From contig NZ_JAJAEL010000039.1 of NCBI RefSeq assembly GCF_020447205.1, positions 302,627 through 366,626 on the forward strand: DNA of 64,000 bases, read 5' to 3'. The notes beneath the pieces were generated by a model. That model was not told the origin of the DNA and did not search any database. It was given only the letters and a program-made list of their open reading frames with translations. This document shows, piece by piece, positions 25,510-33,728 of this stretch (its first letter is position 1; each line of letters opens with the position of its first letter). The position numbers were made by a program, and so were the translations under genes. The stretch comes from Thalassolituus alkanivorans. Lineage in GTDB: Bacteria; Pseudomonadota; Gammaproteobacteria; Pseudomonadales; Oceanobacteraceae.

Positions 25510-26116
25510 CTAACCAAAGCCATTTAATTGACCATAACAGTGGAATAATAGCTAATGGATAAGAAATAAAGTTTAATACATGCATTCTATAAATATCTAA
25601 TATTGTCTCAATTTTTTTCCTGCCAGTTATTCCATAGTCTTCAGGCATATCTAATCGTGCCCTAAGATTGTCTGCGCTAAAATCGTTGCTGGAATGCGTT
25701 TCATAAAGCTCTAAAACACTCCAATATTCTTTTTGAAACTCATTGTATTTTTCTTCGGTGGCATCGCCTGACTCTTTGTAAGGATGCATTCTTTGCTTAA
25801 GCTCCCCCAGCTTTGAAGCACAGCTATACATTTTTTCAGAAAGTGCTGCATATTCATTCTTATCGATCAATAGCGAGTATACGAGAACAGCTATGGCTGC
25901 AAAAACCTGGACTAGGCTGGTATATTTTGAGTGAATATTTACCCCAAGATCATATGCTTGGAGTAGAGAGACGAAGATTAGCGCCAGTGAAATAAAGACC
26001 ACTGTGTATGTTGAGGCCTTGGCATGAAGTTTTAATCGTCTGGATGCATAAAATCGAGTCTTAGAAGTGGCATCCATTTTTTTATACAGATTCTTAAAGC
26101 TACCTTCGATATTCAA
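25505..26116 (-). CDS. SLATT-domain membrane protein (orphan, defence-effector-like)
   Basis: A 203-aa protein resembling SLATT domains (SMODS/SLOG-associating two-TM effectors). After a basic N-terminal segment (KTRFYASRRLKLHAKASTY) come two close helices (TVVFISLALIFVSLLQAY, about 38-55; LVQVFAAIAVLVYSLLI, about 68-84). A soluble helical part follows (EYAALSEKMYSCASKLGELKQRMHPY), then a third helix near the C-terminus (FISYPLAIIPLLWSIKWLW). SLATT proteins are predicted pore-forming effectors of nucleotide-signal anti-phage systems. No nucleotidyltransferase or SLOG partner is seen here. It is flanked by attC-like sites on both sides, so it looks like a mobile cassette. Confidence 0.75.
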   Translation of the reverse strand: MNIEGSFKNLYKKMDATSKTRFYASRRLKLHAKASTYTVVFISLALIFVSLLQAYDLGVNIHSKYTSLVQVFAAIAVLVYSLLIDKNEYAALSEKMYSCASKLGELKQRMHPYKESGDATEEKYNEFQKEYWSVLELYETHSSNDFSADNLRARLDMPEDYGITGRKKIETILDIYRMHVLNFISYPLAIIPLLWSIKWLWLG

Positions 26117-26134
26117 TAATTTCTCCTAAAATCG

Positions 26135-26183
26135 TAACGCCACCAGTAGAGGCGCGTAGCGTCCTTCTGGCTGGCCTTGTTAA
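26135..26183 (-). other. attC recombination site, best candidate
   Basis: Minus strand TTAACAAGGCC (carrying the TAA stop of the upstream gene) ... GGCGTTACG, 49 bp. The inner arms form the attC-type imperfect hairpin: CCAG-C-CAGA-A-GG-A-CGC pairs with GCG-CC-TCTA-CTGG around TAC, leaving unpaired extrahelical bases on one arm only, which is the hallmark of attC folding. It separates the 151-aa gene from the SLATT gene. Confidence 0.7.
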
Positions 26184-26635
26184 TTTGACGGTAGTAGAAA
26201 AGCATAAGCCCATATCAAAGTACCTATTATTGCCAAAATACTGGCACAGGCTACAGGTTTATATTTCTCATTCACCTTTCTGAAGTGTTCAGGGTTTTTA
26301 ACTCTAGCTTCTTTCTCGTTTGAGACGTTAGCCATACCACCTGTTCCGTGGTCGTACCAGACTCCATTCGGAGCGGGACGGACTGGAGGTTTCATATCCT
26401 CTAGGAATTGAGGAAAGGCAGAGTAACGAAAAGCAGCGAGCACTGATAGAACGGTTAATAGTGCTCCAAACGCGCCAATCCAATTTGCATTATTACATTT
26501 GAGGTACATAAAAATGTGGAAAAGAAAAAGTAATACCGAAAAGACCAAAGAAGATGTCGAGAAAGAAATCTTACTCAGTATTCTTATAGTGAAGGCTGCT
26601 CCAAATTTATTACTACTGGGGTCTTTCTTAGTCAT
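26180..26635 (-). CDS. Hypothetical membrane protein, gene-cassette-like
   Basis: An unrecognised 151-aa protein with three likely helices (SSLVFSVLLFLFHIFMYL, about 28-45; WIGAFGALLTVLSVLAAF, about 52-69; PVACASILAIIGTLIWAYAFLL, about 127-148) and a polar middle. CAAGGAGCC precedes the ATG. Its stop lies in the TTAACAAGG box of an attC. A 12-bp inverted repeat (TGTTAATTTGAC at 26178-26189, its complement at 26663-26674) brackets the gene. AT-rich relative to the flanking core genes. Confidence 0.6.
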   Translation of the reverse strand: MTKKDPSSNKFGAAFTIRILSKISFSTSSLVFSVLLFLFHIFMYLKCNNANWIGAFGALLTVLSVLAAFRYSAFPQFLEDMKPPVRPAPNGVWYDHGTGGMANVSNEKEARVKNPEHFRKVNEKYKPVACASILAIIGTLIWAYAFLLPSN

Positions 26636-27146
26636 ATCTCTTTGGCTCCTTGCACAGTGGTTGTCAAATTAACAGTATATTAGTGTGCGTGCGCATTTAT
26701 TCCGGGTGACTCTTTCGAGAAACTCCACTTAACTCATTGACCAAGCTGAGAAATCTCTCAAAATTCAGAAATCCCTTCCAGAAAAACGCGCATGCGTGCC
26801 TTTATCCTGAAGCGATCTTTACACCTTTCCGGTCACAGACTGCAGTTGTACTGCTTTCAGACACGCTGCCGCCCGTCCTTATAAGCGCAGGTCAGGAATC
26901 GCGTGGGTAAAGCTTTCGGATTTCGGGCGGGGAGGGTATCGGTGCTGAGTCAGATAAACCGACCTGACGGTCTGAGTTCTGGTGTTGTTATATCGTGCGG
27001 ATACGGCTTCCCTGCTGGTCTGAAGAGTACTGAAGTTCTGGGATGGGTTCAATAATTGATAAAAATGGTTACAAGTGGCAAAGGGCGACAGTGGTGGTGC
27101 TTTAGCCGCTACGCGGTCTGGCTTTTGTAGTCGCCTCTGAGCCAAT
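26636..27146. other. Intergenic region, no gene recognised
   Basis: About 510 bp between the cassette-like genes and the repeat block. An 88-codon minus-strand frame (26879-27145) has no ribosome site and no family resemblance, and is not called. The 12-bp sequence GTCAAATTAACA at 26663 mirrors the attC-proximal sequence at 26178. No integron integrase, attI or tRNA was seen. Confidence 0.5.
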
Positions 27147-27368
27147 GCGGGGCAAGCCCCTGCGCCCCGTGCAAGGAGAGGTATCTCCTTCCGATCCTCT
27201 CTGGCGGCTGTCCGGTGCTATTCAGTCAACTGCGTGGCCAATCCGGCCCGCACAGCAATTCGCCCGGAGCCTTATACCGTTTGATAATTTAAATGAATGG
27301 GCTCCGGGCCGTACTGTGCTTTCCACCGGATTGCCTGCCTGGTTGACTGGCACCGCACAAATGCCGCG
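27147..27368 (+). repeat. Dispersed repeat element, copy A
   Basis: Homologous, in the opposite orientation, to 63762-63981. The first ~50 bp are almost identical and contain two small hairpins, GGGG-CAAG-CCCC and AAGGAGA-GGTA-TCTCCTT. The rest aligns with scattered mismatches and small gaps (shared blocks include CAATTCGCCC and CACCGCAC or GCCGCAC). Frames across it are not conserved between copies, so it is treated as non-coding. Confidence 0.7.
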
Positions 27369-27486
27369 TTTATTCAGACGCAACGCGGCTTTTCAAAAAA
27401 AACTCCGCCAGCTTTGAAGTTTGGCTTGGCGTTATGGTTTTTATGCGCAAGTGGGCCGCCGCAGCGAACGATGATTTTTCTGATCT

Positions 27487-27896
27487 GCCGGGCATGGATG
27501 CCCGGCGAGCGCGCAGCGACAGGGATGTCGCACGGGCGCGTGGTCAGAAAAACCGAGTGAGTAAGGGGTTACGGGCCACAAAGCGCGAAGCGGGCCGATT
27601 GTGTGCTCCTGCACAATCTGCATTTCCGCCATCCATGGCGGTCAGGAGTAAGCGCCCGACCGGCGTGAGGGGTAAGACCCCTCAAATAGGTCATAGGGCC
27701 GGGCGGCAGCCCAAAAGCCAGTCCGCGCTGCGGCTACAACTCAGAACACAACCACCTCCAGCACACTACCACGCAGAGCGTGGGAGCGAGTCGTTTCCAG
27801 AACCAGCAAAGCAGCAGGCACTACCACGCAGAGCGTGGGAGCGAGAGGTCAACGGGCCGGGCGGCAGCCCAAAAAGCCAGCCCGCGCAGCGGCTAC
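27487..27896. repeat. Mosaic of short hairpins and duplicated blocks
   Basis: Consecutive perfect inverted repeats: GCCGGGCAT/ATGCCCGGC (27487-27506), GCGACA/TGTCGC (27516-27531), GATTGTG/CACAATC (27597-27618), CCGCCA/TGGCGG (27626-27641) and GAGGGGT/ACCCCTC (27667-27683). A roughly 42-bp block beginning GGGCCGGGCGGCAGCCC occurs at 27696 and again at 27854. A REP-like palindrome (CCACGC-AGA-GCGTGG) occurs at 27766-27790 and 27821-27845. Long frames cross this stretch on the plus strand but are regarded as spurious. Confidence 0.7.
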
Positions 27897-27982
27897 TCAG
27901 TCCACGCAGCGGCTACTCAGTCCGCTGCGTCGGTTAGCCATTTCATGCTTTAATCACCCCCTGTATTAACGAGGACACACCG

Positions 27983-28978
27983 GTGAGTAAAACCGCCCCC
28001 GACAAAGGCTTTGAGCTGTGCTGGCACGAGTCTCAGGCGATCAGCCTGCGTGCCTCGGTGCTGCTGGCCTATCACCACTGGTCAGAGGAGCAGGTGGCGG
28101 CAGCTCAGGCGCTGGGGGCTGTGCGTGTTAATGGCGTGGCTGAGTACGGCGATATTGAATTACAGCCAGGCGATAACATCAGCCTGTTGTTGCCCGATCA
28201 TCAGGAAGAGGCGGTTGATACTGGCTGGAAAATACTCTGGCAAAATCAGGAATTAACGGCCGTGCATAAACCGGCACCCCTGCCGGTATCGCGTACTACG
28301 CGTAATTTATTTAATACCCTGATCAGCCTGTTCCGCCGGGCTACAGTGCATAAAGACGCGCATTTATTGCACCGCCTGGATGCCGAAACCTCGGGTATTA
28401 TTCTGCTCGCCAACTATGCCCATGCCGATAAAAAGTGGAAGAAAAAACTGGAGCGCTTAATTGAGCGCAAGGTTTACCACGCGCTGGTTTGGGGCACTCC
28501 TAAATGGGAAGGGAGGGATTGGCAGCATTATGAGTGCCAGACCTTTCTGGCAGAAAAAACCGACAGTGCTATCCGCTCGCAGATGCATGTGGTGGCAGAA
28601 GATGAAGCCGATACAGTCAAAAGCCCGAAGCTGGCAACCACCCGGTTCCGTGTATTAAAAACCTTTAATGGCTACAGCCTGATTGAATGTGAACTGCTGA
28701 GCGGGCGTAAGCATCAGATCCGTGCCCAGTTGGCCTATCTGGGTTATCCGATTATTGGCGATAAAATCTACAGCTATAATGGCCGCTTTTATTTAAAACG
28801 TCTTCAGCAGGATTTAAGCGCAGACGATTATGCCCAGCTTGGAGCTGAGCATCATTTACTGCATGCCTTTGAATTACAGCTGAATACCGCGACGGGCGAT
28901 CACCGCGATGAGGTGGTGATTTATGATAAAGACTATCCCAGGGCCTGGTTGCCTTATCTGCAAGGCGCTTCTTTTTGA
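27983..28978 (+). CDS. RluA-family pseudouridine synthase
   Basis: A 331-aa RNA-modifying enzyme that isomerises uridine. An N-terminal S4-like segment (about 20-75: RASVLLAYHHWSEEQVAAAQALGAVRVNG) precedes the catalytic domain: VHKPAPLPVSRTTRN (about 93-107), LLHRLDAETSGIILLA with catalytic Asp133, and SLIECELLSGRKHQIRAQLAYLGYPIIGDKIY (about 232-263). Target rRNA or tRNA position unknown. Start GTG at 27983 (MSKTAPDKGF) after GAGGACACACCG. The first gene after the repeat block. Confidence 0.9.
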   Translation: MSKTAPDKGFELCWHESQAISLRASVLLAYHHWSEEQVAAAQALGAVRVNGVAEYGDIELQPGDNISLLLPDHQEEAVDTGWKILWQNQELTAVHKPAPLPVSRTTRNLFNTLISLFRRATVHKDAHLLHRLDAETSGIILLANYAHADKKWKKKLERLIERKVYHALVWGTPKWEGRDWQHYECQTFLAEKTDSAIRSQMHVVAEDEADTVKSPKLATTRFRVLKTFNGYSLIECELLSGRKHQIRAQLAYLGYPIIGDKIYSYNGRFYLKRLQQDLSADDYAQLGAEHHLLHAFELQLNTATGDHRDEVVIYDKDYPRAWLPYLQGASF

Positions 28979-29033
28979 AGGTCTTCTCTTTAAAACCGCA
29001 CTTCTCGTTAAAAACGCTCTGGCCTTAAGCGGA

Positions 29034-29702
29034 TCAGAGCTGATCAATATCTTTAATTATAAAATCGCGGTGTAAAAACGCCCCGGAATCAATATACAGA
29101 CGGTTGCCGATACGCAGCTCGTGCTCGGTTACGTTATGGCCGTAAATAATCCAGTCGATTCCGGCAATATCGCCAGCCGTTTGCTGCTTAAACGGCTCGC
29201 GTGCCCAGATGGCACGCTCAGCCAGATAATTATCCAGCTGGTCGAAGTCCTGCCAGTCAGCGAGGGGAAAGTCGGCATGAATAACGGCGACATGCTCATC
29301 GTGGCGGTTGATTAATTCAATCGCCAGCGGCAGTTGTTCTATCTGCCGGAACCAGTCGTCCCACAGGCTTTTGTCATGTTGCAGAATCCAGTCACCACCG
29401 TGCTGTAAAATCAGCTCGCGTGAGGTGGCATTATCTTCGCGGAAGGCTTCGTACAGCAGTTGCTCATGGTTGCCGATGACCGCAAAAAACCAGGGTTCAT
29501 CAAGCAGTGCCAGTGCTTCGGGTGATTGCGGCCCACGGTCGACCAGATCGCCGGTGCAGATCAGGCGGTCGTGATTTTTATCAAACCCCATACGTTGCAG
29601 CTGGGCGTGAAGCGCAGGCACACAACCGTGCAGGTCGCCGACAACAAAGTCGCGGCCTTTGGCATTTTTACCTAAACGAAGCAGGCGTGGCTGAATCAGC
29701 AT
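29034..29702 (-). CDS. Lambda/PrpA-type metallophosphoesterase (protein phosphatase-like)
   Basis: A 222-aa phosphoesterase from the ATG at 29702 (MLIQPRLLRLG). The longer frame to 29957 would overlap the divergent manC-like gene and is rejected. Metal motifs: GDLHG (22-26), GDLVDRG (51-57), GNHE (77-80), then VAVIHADFPL and DWIIYGHNVTE with His ligands, and IDSGAF near the C-terminus. This is the pattern of bacteriophage-lambda-type Ser/Thr phosphatases such as PrpA/PphA. Substrate (phosphoprotein or small molecule) unknown. Confidence 0.88.
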   Translation of the reverse strand: MLIQPRLLRLGKNAKGRDFVVGDLHGCVPALHAQLQRMGFDKNHDRLICTGDLVDRGPQSPEALALLDEPWFFAVIGNHEQLLYEAFREDNATSRELILQHGGDWILQHDKSLWDDWFRQIEQLPLAIELINRHDEHVAVIHADFPLADWQDFDQLDNYLAERAIWAREPFKQQTAGDIAGIDWIIYGHNVTEHELRIGNRLYIDSGAFLHRDFIIKDIDQL

Positions 29703-29837
29703 GACAGAAAGCGGAACCGATAATAAAAGGAATAGCAGGAGCCGACAGGCCGTTCCTGCTCTCCGGGTCGTAAAGACCGGGTGCGCAGCATACAATGCCG
29801 GCTTCAGAATGCAAAAGACGATGACCCGGATTCCGCC

Positions 29838-31343
29838 ATGATCATTCCTGTCATTCTTGCCGGTGGTACAGGCACGCGCCTGTGGCCGCTGTCTACCCGT
29901 GATTGCCCCAAGCAGTTTCTGCCGCTGCTCGATCCTGAACGGTCGCTGCTGCAGCAAACCCTGCTGCGCGCGCTGGATCTGTTACAGCGGCTCGGCCAGC
30001 CAGCGGTTGAGCCCATTATTGTCTGCCATGAGGCGCAGCGTTTTCTCGCCGCCGAACAATGCCGGGCGCTGAATATCCGTGCGCAGATTGTGCTGGAAGA
30101 TGAAGGGCGCAATACCGCACAGGCGCTGGCGCTGGCGGCGCAGCATCTGGCGCACCATTCACAGCACCTGGCGCATAATTCACAGCAGCCCAGGGAATAT
30201 CGTGAACAGACGCTGATGCTGGCGATGCCCGCTGATCAGACGCTGAGCGATAACGCGGTACTGGCGCAGGCGATTGTGTCGTTGCAGGCACAGGTTAGTC
30301 AGGGCGCCGCCGGTATTTTTGGTATTGAGCCTGAATATGCCGCAACGGGGTTTGGCTATTTACGTAAAGATGCGGGCGGGCAGGTTGTGGAATTCCGCGA
30401 AAAACCCGATGCAGACACCGCTGCACAATGGCTGGCGGCTAATACCCGGCAACAGGCAGGCTGGTTATGGAACAGCGGCATTTTTTTCTGGCAGGTTCAG
30501 GCTTTTTTACAGCGCCTGAGCGAATATCAGCCAGCGCTGTTTGCTGCAACGCAGGAAGCGATGGCACAGGCGCAGCAGGATCTCGATTTTATCCGCCCGG
30601 CTATCAGGCCTTTGCAACAATGCCCGCATTTACCCGTGGATATTGCTCTGCTTGAACCGCTCAGTGCGATTGCGCAGGCGGTGGTTGCGGCACCACTGGT
30701 TAACAGCGGCTGGAATGATATTGGTAACTGGCAGGTTCTCAGCGAACTGGGCGAACTGGGCGAGGCCGATGCACAGGGAAATGTTGTGCACAACAGCGCA
30801 GCCGCTCACGGACGTTTTCAACACAGCCGCAATAATTATCTGCACAGCAGCAGCGGACGCGATATTGCGTTATTGGGTGTGCAGGATTTATTAGTAGTGG
30901 ATACCGCCGATGCACTGCTGATTGCGCATAAAGATCAGGCCCAACAGGTGGGTTCACTGGCACCTGCCGCCAGCGCGGGTAAAACAGAACCACGGCTGGT
31001 GTATCGCCCCTGGGGCAGTTATGAAGTACTGCATCCGGGCGACGGTTATAAAATCAAGCGTCTGCGGGTAAAAGCCGGTGGGCGTTTATCGCTGCAGCGT
31101 CACCGTTTTCGCGCCGAGCACTGGGTAGTGGTGCGCGGTGAAGCAACGGTTATCCGCGAGTGCGCCGGTGTGCGCACAAGCGAAGTTCTGCACGCTAACG
31201 AATCTACGTTTATTGCGCTGGGCGATATTCACTCGCTGGAAAATAACGGCGATATTCTTCTGGAAATGATTGAAGTGCAGTCCGGAGATTATCTTGCTGA
31301 AGATGATATCGAACGGCTGCAGGACGCTTATGGCAGAAAATAA
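29838..31343 (+). CDS. manC: Mannose-1-phosphate guanylyltransferase / mannose-6-phosphate isomerase
   Basis: A 501-aa bifunctional sugar enzyme making GDP-mannose for polysaccharide synthesis. The N-terminal pyrophosphorylase domain begins MIIPVILAGGTGTRLWPLSTRDCPKQF in separate motifs (GGTGTRLWP; PKQFLPL), with FREKPD (about 194) and NSGIFFWQ (about 212). The C-terminal cupin isomerase domain has RPWGSYEVL (about 391), YKIKRLRVKAGGRLSLQRHRFRAEHW (about 404-429) and ALGDIHSLEN. The start at 29838 fits the family N-terminus exactly. A duplicated QHLAH(H/N)SQ motif near residues 105-119 is an unusual insertion. No other polysaccharide genes are adjacent. Confidence 0.92.
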   Translation: MIIPVILAGGTGTRLWPLSTRDCPKQFLPLLDPERSLLQQTLLRALDLLQRLGQPAVEPIIVCHEAQRFLAAEQCRALNIRAQIVLEDEGRNTAQALALAAQHLAHHSQHLAHNSQQPREYREQTLMLAMPADQTLSDNAVLAQAIVSLQAQVSQGAAGIFGIEPEYAATGFGYLRKDAGGQVVEFREKPDADTAAQWLAANTRQQAGWLWNSGIFFWQVQAFLQRLSEYQPALFAATQEAMAQAQQDLDFIRPAIRPLQQCPHLPVDIALLEPLSAIAQAVVAAPLVNSGWNDIGNWQVLSELGELGEADAQGNVVHNSAAAHGRFQHSRNNYLHSSSGRDIALLGVQDLLVVDTADALLIAHKDQAQQVGSLAPAASAGKTEPRLVYRPWGSYEVLHPGDGYKIKRLRVKAGGRLSLQRHRFRAEHWVVVRGEATVIRECAGVRTSEVLHANESTFIALGDIHSLENNGDILLEMIEVQSGDYLAEDDIERLQDAYGRK

Positions 31344-31399
31344 ACGTGGCCGTGGATAAAAACAGCAGCAGGCAGGTATCAGCAACAGATGGCGCTCAT

Positions 31400-32080
31400 A
31401 TGACACAGGTTTTACTGGTAGAAGATGACCCGCAATTAAGCCGCGATGTGGCTTTTTATTTAACCCAGGCCGGTTATCAGGTTGAAGCCATTGACCGTGG
31501 CGACTGGGCGATGAGCCATCCGGATGTGCATAACGGCCGTTTTGATCTGGCCGTGCTGGATCTTGGTCTGCCGGGCGCGCCGGGGTTACAGGTTTTGCAG
31601 CACTGGCGCGCCCACGGAATTTTATTGCCGGTATTAATTCTGACTGCGCGCAACAGCTGGCAGGAGCGGGTCGATGGCCTGAATGCCGGTGCCGATGATT
31701 ATCTGGGTAAACCCTTCCGTAAAGAAGAACTGCTGGCCCGCCTGGAAGCCATGCGCCGCCGTCTGCAGCAGGATGGCCAGTTACGCTTAACCGTTTATGG
31801 TCTGACACTGGATGAAGAGCGGCAAAAAGTTATGCTGAACGAACAGCGGCAGGAGCAGGAGCTGACCGCTACCGAATTCAGTATGCTGCGCCTGTTAATG
31901 CAAAAAGCCGGAAAACCGGTTTCCAAACAGCAGTTGCTCGACAGCCACTATGGCTGGCAGGAAGAAAAAGATGACAATCTGGTGGAGGTTTATATCCGCC
32001 GTCTGCGGCGTAAAATCGGCGAGCAGCGTATCCGCACCCTGCGTGGTCAGGGTTATGTATTACAGCAGGGGGATAACTGA
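31400..32080 (+). CDS. OmpR/PhoP-family response regulator
   Basis: A 226-aa response regulator from the ATG at 31400 (MTQVLLVEDDPQLSRD). Receiver domain with acidic pair Asp9/Asp10, phospho-acceptor Asp54 (LAVLDLGLPG), Thr in ILTARNSW and Lys in DDYLGKPF. C-terminal winged helix: LTATEFSMLRLLMQKAGKPVSKQQLLDSHYG and VEVYIRRLRRKIGEQRIRTLRGQGYVL. Its stop overlaps the kinase ATG by 1 bp. Together they form a PhoP/PhoQ-like pair. The convergent heavy-metal efflux operon next door raises, but does not prove, a metal-related role. Confidence 0.92.
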   Translation: MTQVLLVEDDPQLSRDVAFYLTQAGYQVEAIDRGDWAMSHPDVHNGRFDLAVLDLGLPGAPGLQVLQHWRAHGILLPVLILTARNSWQERVDGLNAGADDYLGKPFRKEELLARLEAMRRRLQQDGQLRLTVYGLTLDEERQKVMLNEQRQEQELTATEFSMLRLLMQKAGKPVSKQQLLDSHYGWQEEKDDNLVEVYIRRLRRKIGEQRIRTLRGQGYVLQQGDN

Positions 32081-33423
32081 TGTGGTCTCTGTCGGCGCGT
32101 CTGTTGCGCTATATGGTCAGCGGTCAGATGCTGGTGCTGTTGTTTATGTTGCTGGCCGCCGGTATTGCACTGAATATTGCCGCACAGGATTACTTTAAAA
32201 GCCGCCTCGAACATGACCGTGATTTATTGCTGAATGAGCTGAGCTGGACCGGCCCGGTACCCGAAATTGAGCATGAGCATTTAACTCCGGTCTTTAATCA
32301 GCCCTTTTCCGGTCATTATTTTCAGATCAACAGTGACGATGATTTACTGCTGTCGGTTTCGCTGCAGGGCATCAGGTTGCGCGATGAACATATTCACGAT
32401 GTGAAAGAAGGCGAGCCGCAATGGCACTGGCAGCCGTTTGAGCAGGGCCAGTATTTATATGTTCTGAGCCAGACCCTGAAGCAGGGTGAGCGCCACCTGC
32501 ATGTGCAGGTGGGTGAGGATTTTCAGCCAATTATTAATGCTTTTCTGCATGCGTTTTTCTGGCTTGCCGGTTTATTCTCATTGCTGCTGACGGGGCTATT
32601 CCTGTGGCAGCGGCGTTTGCTGATGCGTACGCTTAAGCCTTTCAGTCAGATCAGTAATCAGCTTAAACAGCTGGCACAGCAGGATATTGATCAGCTGCCA
32701 CCACCGGATATGCAGGAGCTGACCGGGCTGGTAAATGAAATTAATGCGCTGGGTGAGCGCACCCGTGAACGGCTTAACCGTGCCCGTCTGGCATCGGGCA
32801 ATTTATCCCATTCATTAAAAACCCCGCTGGCAATTCTGGCTAACCGCCTGAGCAATATGCAGGAACAGAACGGCGATACGGAACAGCAGGACCTGACTGA
32901 GGCGCGGGAGCTGGTCGAACGCATGGGGCAACAGATTGATAACGAAATGAAGCGCGCGCGTATCGCCGGGCTGATGAGCCGGGCACCGAAAATTGAGCTG
33001 AATGAAATGTTTGATCAGTTGCTGCTGACCCTGAAAAAGCTCTATCCGCATATTCAGTTACAGTGTCATATGGCAGCCGCAATCCGTTATCCCGGCGACC
33101 GTGAAGATATCATCGAACTCTTCGGTAATTTACTGGATAACGCCTGTAAATGGGCGCAGACCGCTGTCGACGTGGATATCCGTGTGGCTGAGGGGCAGCT
33201 GCTGGTCTGTATCAGCGATGACGGGCCGGGAATTGCAGAAGAAAAAATTCCCGGACTGATTAATCCGGGCGAAAGGCTGGACGAATCGGTTAAAGGCTAT
33301 GGTCTTGGTCTGGCCATTGTCAGCGATATCGTGGCGCAGTATCAGGGCAGGCTGCAGTTAAAAAACCGGCCGTTAAATAACGGCCGCGGAGGTTTGCAGG
33401 TAACTGTTACTCTGCCGTACTGA
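32080..33423 (+). CDS. PhoQ-like sensor histidine kinase
   Basis: A 447-aa inner-membrane kinase: TM1 (YMVSGQMLVLLFMLLAAGIALNI, about 9-31), periplasmic domain about 32-155, TM2 (FFWLAGLFSLLLTGLFLW, about 163-180), HAMP-like region, phospho-acceptor His244 in LSHSLKTPLAIL, and ATP-binding boxes LFGNLLDNACKWA (N), ISDDGPGIAEEKIPG (G1) and GYGLGLAIV (G2). The SHSLKTPL H-box is typical of PhoQ. The periplasmic part has an acidic stretch (NSDDDLLLSV; RDEHIHDVKEGEP) that could bind cations. The 3' end overlaps the convergent DUF3240 gene by 17 bp. Confidence 0.92.
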   Translation: MWSLSARLLRYMVSGQMLVLLFMLLAAGIALNIAAQDYFKSRLEHDRDLLLNELSWTGPVPEIEHEHLTPVFNQPFSGHYFQINSDDDLLLSVSLQGIRLRDEHIHDVKEGEPQWHWQPFEQGQYLYVLSQTLKQGERHLHVQVGEDFQPIINAFLHAFFWLAGLFSLLLTGLFLWQRRLLMRTLKPFSQISNQLKQLAQQDIDQLPPPDMQELTGLVNEINALGERTRERLNRARLASGNLSHSLKTPLAILANRLSNMQEQNGDTEQQDLTEARELVERMGQQIDNEMKRARIAGLMSRAPKIELNEMFDQLLLTLKKLYPHIQLQCHMAAAIRYPGDREDIIELFGNLLDNACKWAQTAVDVDIRVAEGQLLVCISDDGPGIAEEKIPGLINPGERLDESVKGYGLGLAIVSDIVAQYQGRLQLKNRPLNNGRGGLQVTVTLPY

Positions 33424-33727
33424 CATACGGGTTTAATGCGCCGCAGGCCAGCAGTGGCTGCAGCCAGTAATGAATATCGTACTGTGGGAAAGCTCCGGCC
33501 AGCTGTTGCAGCAGAGTATCTGCCCGTTGCGGCGGCAGATGCAGGCTGATTACTGTGCGTTTCTGTTTTCCCTGAATCTGCTCACTCAGGCTTAACTGCT
33601 CGTTGCGGTTACTGTGACCAAAAGCCTGCCACGAGGTAAAGCCGGGCAGGTTCTGTTCCAGTAACCAGTCAGCAATCGCTTCTGCCTGCTGTGGCCGGGT
33701 AGAAAGGGTCAGCAATACATCAGTCAT
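33407..33727 (-). CDS. DUF3240 family protein (PII-like, RND-associated)
   Basis: A 106-aa soluble protein from the ATG at 33727 (MTDVLLTLSTRPQQAEAIADWLL), directly after the RND pump stop. It matches DUF3240, a ferredoxin-like small family often found behind CusA/CzcA pumps: GFTSWQAFGHSNRNEQLSLSEQIQGKQKRTV in pieces, and a C-terminal YDIHYWLQPLLACGAL. It is likely part of the efflux operon, perhaps a cytoplasmic modulator; role not proven. Confidence 0.8.
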   Translation of the reverse strand: MTDVLLTLSTRPQQAEAIADWLLEQNLPGFTSWQAFGHSNRNEQLSLSEQIQGKQKRTVISLHLPPQRADTLLQQLAGAFPQYDIHYWLQPLLACGALNPYVSTAE

Positions 33728-33728
33728 C

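Noticed and set aside
26879..27145. 88-codon minus-strand frame
   Set aside because: No ribosome site, composition unlike a protein, ends at the repeat boundary.
27766..27845. Two identical 25-bp palindromic repeats considered as a CRISPR fragment
   Set aside because: Only two copies, 30-bp intervening sequence, and the same palindrome occurs singly and inverted near 39330-39395. Fits REP-like elements, and no cas genes are present.
27145..27937. Long open frames on the plus strand across the repeat block
   Set aside because: They follow the repeats, are not conserved in frame in the inverted copy at 63762-63981, and lack ribosome sites. Treated as artefacts of repeated GC-rich DNA.
29703..29957. 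N-terminal extension of the metallophosphoesterase with a hydrophobic stretch
   Set aside because: It would overlap the start of the divergent manC-like gene and is not part of the phosphatase family; the start at 29702 fits the domain.
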